Shown here piece by piece: positions 63,505 through 64,000 of a stretch of DNA of 64,000 bases. Under the pieces are notes generated by a model, which did no database searches, had not been told where the DNA came from, and worked only from the letters and a program-made list of their open reading frames with translations. The stretch is from JBGSUZ01 sp963677505 (GTDB taxonomy: Bacteria; Bacillota; Clostridia; Peptostreptococcales; Acidaminobacteraceae), in assembly GCA_963677505.2 (NCBI GenBank), contig CAXXWB010000042.1, positions 9,908-73,907 of the forward strand, in the 5' to 3' direction. Position 1 is the first letter of the stretch, and each line of letters opens with the position of its first letter. The translations under genes and the position numbers were made by a program.

Positions 63505-63580
63505 TGGTTGCGGAGACAGGATTTGAACCTGTGACCTTCGGGTTATGAGCCCGACGAGCTTCCATCTGCTCCACTCCGCG
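63505..63580 (-). tRNA. tRNA-fMet (CAT), initiator
   Basis: Anticodon loop CTCATAA gives CAT, the anticodon stem ends in three G-C pairs (GGG/CCC) and the first acceptor position is an unpaired C-A, the two hallmarks of the bacterial initiator. CCA encoded. Confidence 0.96.
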
Positions 63581-63626
63581 ATGTATTACTTTTAGTCCGT
63601 CAACTTTTTTCTTACCTAAGTTAACT

Positions 63627-63715
63627 TGGTGCCGAAGACCGGAATCGAACCGGTACGAGGGGTAAGCCTCGCAGGATTTTAAGTCCTGTGCGTCTGCCAG
63701 TTCCGCCACTTCGGC
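63627..63715 (-). tRNA. tRNA-Leu (TAA)
   Basis: A class II tRNA with long variable arm. Anticodon loop CTTAAAA gives TAA; acceptor GCCGAAG pairs with CTTCGGC; CCA encoded. Confidence 0.96.
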
Positions 63716-63732
63716 TCAAAACTAAAACTTAT

Positions 63733-63807
63733 TGGCTCCAAGGGAGGGGCTCGAACCCTCAGCCTACCGGTTAACAGCCGGTTGCTCCGCCATTGAGCTA
63801 CCTTGGA
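63733..63807 (-). tRNA. tRNA-Asn (GTT)
   Basis: Anticodon loop CTGTTAA gives GTT; acceptor TCCAAGG pairs with CCTTGGA; discriminator G and CCA encoded. It is the first tRNA after the 5S rRNA gene. Confidence 0.97.
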
Positions 63808-63867
63808 ATGTTGCTCCAAAGCATTGGAGCAATGTGATTTCTCACGTTTTGTGTGATTTTCTCACAA

Positions 63868-63981
63868 CCGGCGATGACCTACTCTCCCAGAGGGCTGCCC
63901 CTCAAGTACCATCAGCGCTGGAAAGCTTAACTTCTGTGTTCGGGATGGGAACAGGTGTAGCCTTTCCGCCATTATCACCAG
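63868..63981 (-). rRNA. rrf: 5S ribosomal RNA
   Basis: The minus strand contains the conserved 5S core: GGCTACACCTGTTCCCATCC, CGAACACAGAAGTTAAGC and GGGAGAGTAGG, and the ends (CTGGTGAT / ATCGCCGG) pair as the terminal helix. The 16S and 23S genes would lie to the right, outside the window. The tRNA array directly follows, so the rRNA operon and tRNAs are probably one transcript. Confidence 0.96.
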
Positions 63982-64000
63982 ATTATGTGTCAACTTTACT

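Overview
The window is about 64 kb of a low-GC Firmicute chromosome, most probably an anaerobic member of the Clostridia. Pointers are the order rpsT / lepA-hemW-hrcA-grpE-dnaK-dnaJ ... prmA-rsmE, a CIRCE operator, strong AGGAGG ribosome binding sites with frequent TTG/GTG starts, an RACo-type ferredoxin, ECF vitamin transporters and a large tRNA array behind a 5S rRNA gene. The species cannot be named from the sequence alone.

Layout. 1-4.7 kb: a 7TM-DISM sensor (cut by the left edge) with a CheY-like partner, then RibU under an FMN riboswitch, QueT and a small [2Fe-2S] protein. 4.7-8.7 kb: cupin-ppk-ppx polyphosphate operon. 8.9-13.5 kb: MATE exporter, RsgA, and an amino-acid ABC transporter without a binding protein. 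13.5-15.4 kb: pentapeptide-repeat protein and an AT-rich two-gene cassette (secreted protein plus small membrane protein). 15.5-19.8 kb: two glycosyltransferases, a PHP phosphoesterase and an unusual two-domain membrane protein. 19.8-36.9 kb: the heat-shock/translation cluster on the minus strand, split between dnaJ and prmA by about 7 kb of accessory genes (NhaC, YfcC, ArsR-ArsC-Acr3, PilZ, HD domain). 37-44.5 kb: MFS exporter, sirtuin, glycosidase-like protein, HutG, cyclophilin lipoprotein, HutD, amino-acid permease. 44.8-49.6 kb: GNAT, YebC, NadE, CoA-binding protein, YigZ, HflX. 49.7-54.5 kb: class A penicillin-binding protein and a PAS-GGDEF cyclase. 54.5-56.4 kb: an intact group II intron inserted at a terminator. 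56.4-62.3 kb: ThiI, cysteine desulfurase, asparaginase, HD-GYP and a YprB-like nuclease. 62.36-63.98 kb: fifteen tRNA genes and 5S rRNA.

Several genes act together: GGDEF, HD-GYP and PilZ proteins indicate cyclic di-GMP signalling; HutG, HutD and possibly the APC permease suggest histidine use; cysteine desulfurase and ThiI form a sulfur relay for tRNA/thiamine; HrcA with its CIRCE site controls the chaperone operon; Ppk and Ppx cycle polyphosphate.

A striking feature is the density of frameshifts in otherwise well-conserved genes, clustered at about 20.6-28 kb, 32.0-32.2 kb and 47.3-49.75 kb. Essential or near-universal genes (grpE, prmA, hflX, a penicillin-binding protein) are affected and the codons resume in frame within a few bases, so uncorrected sequencing indels are more likely than real gene decay. 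Those genes are annotated here over their reconstructed full spans.
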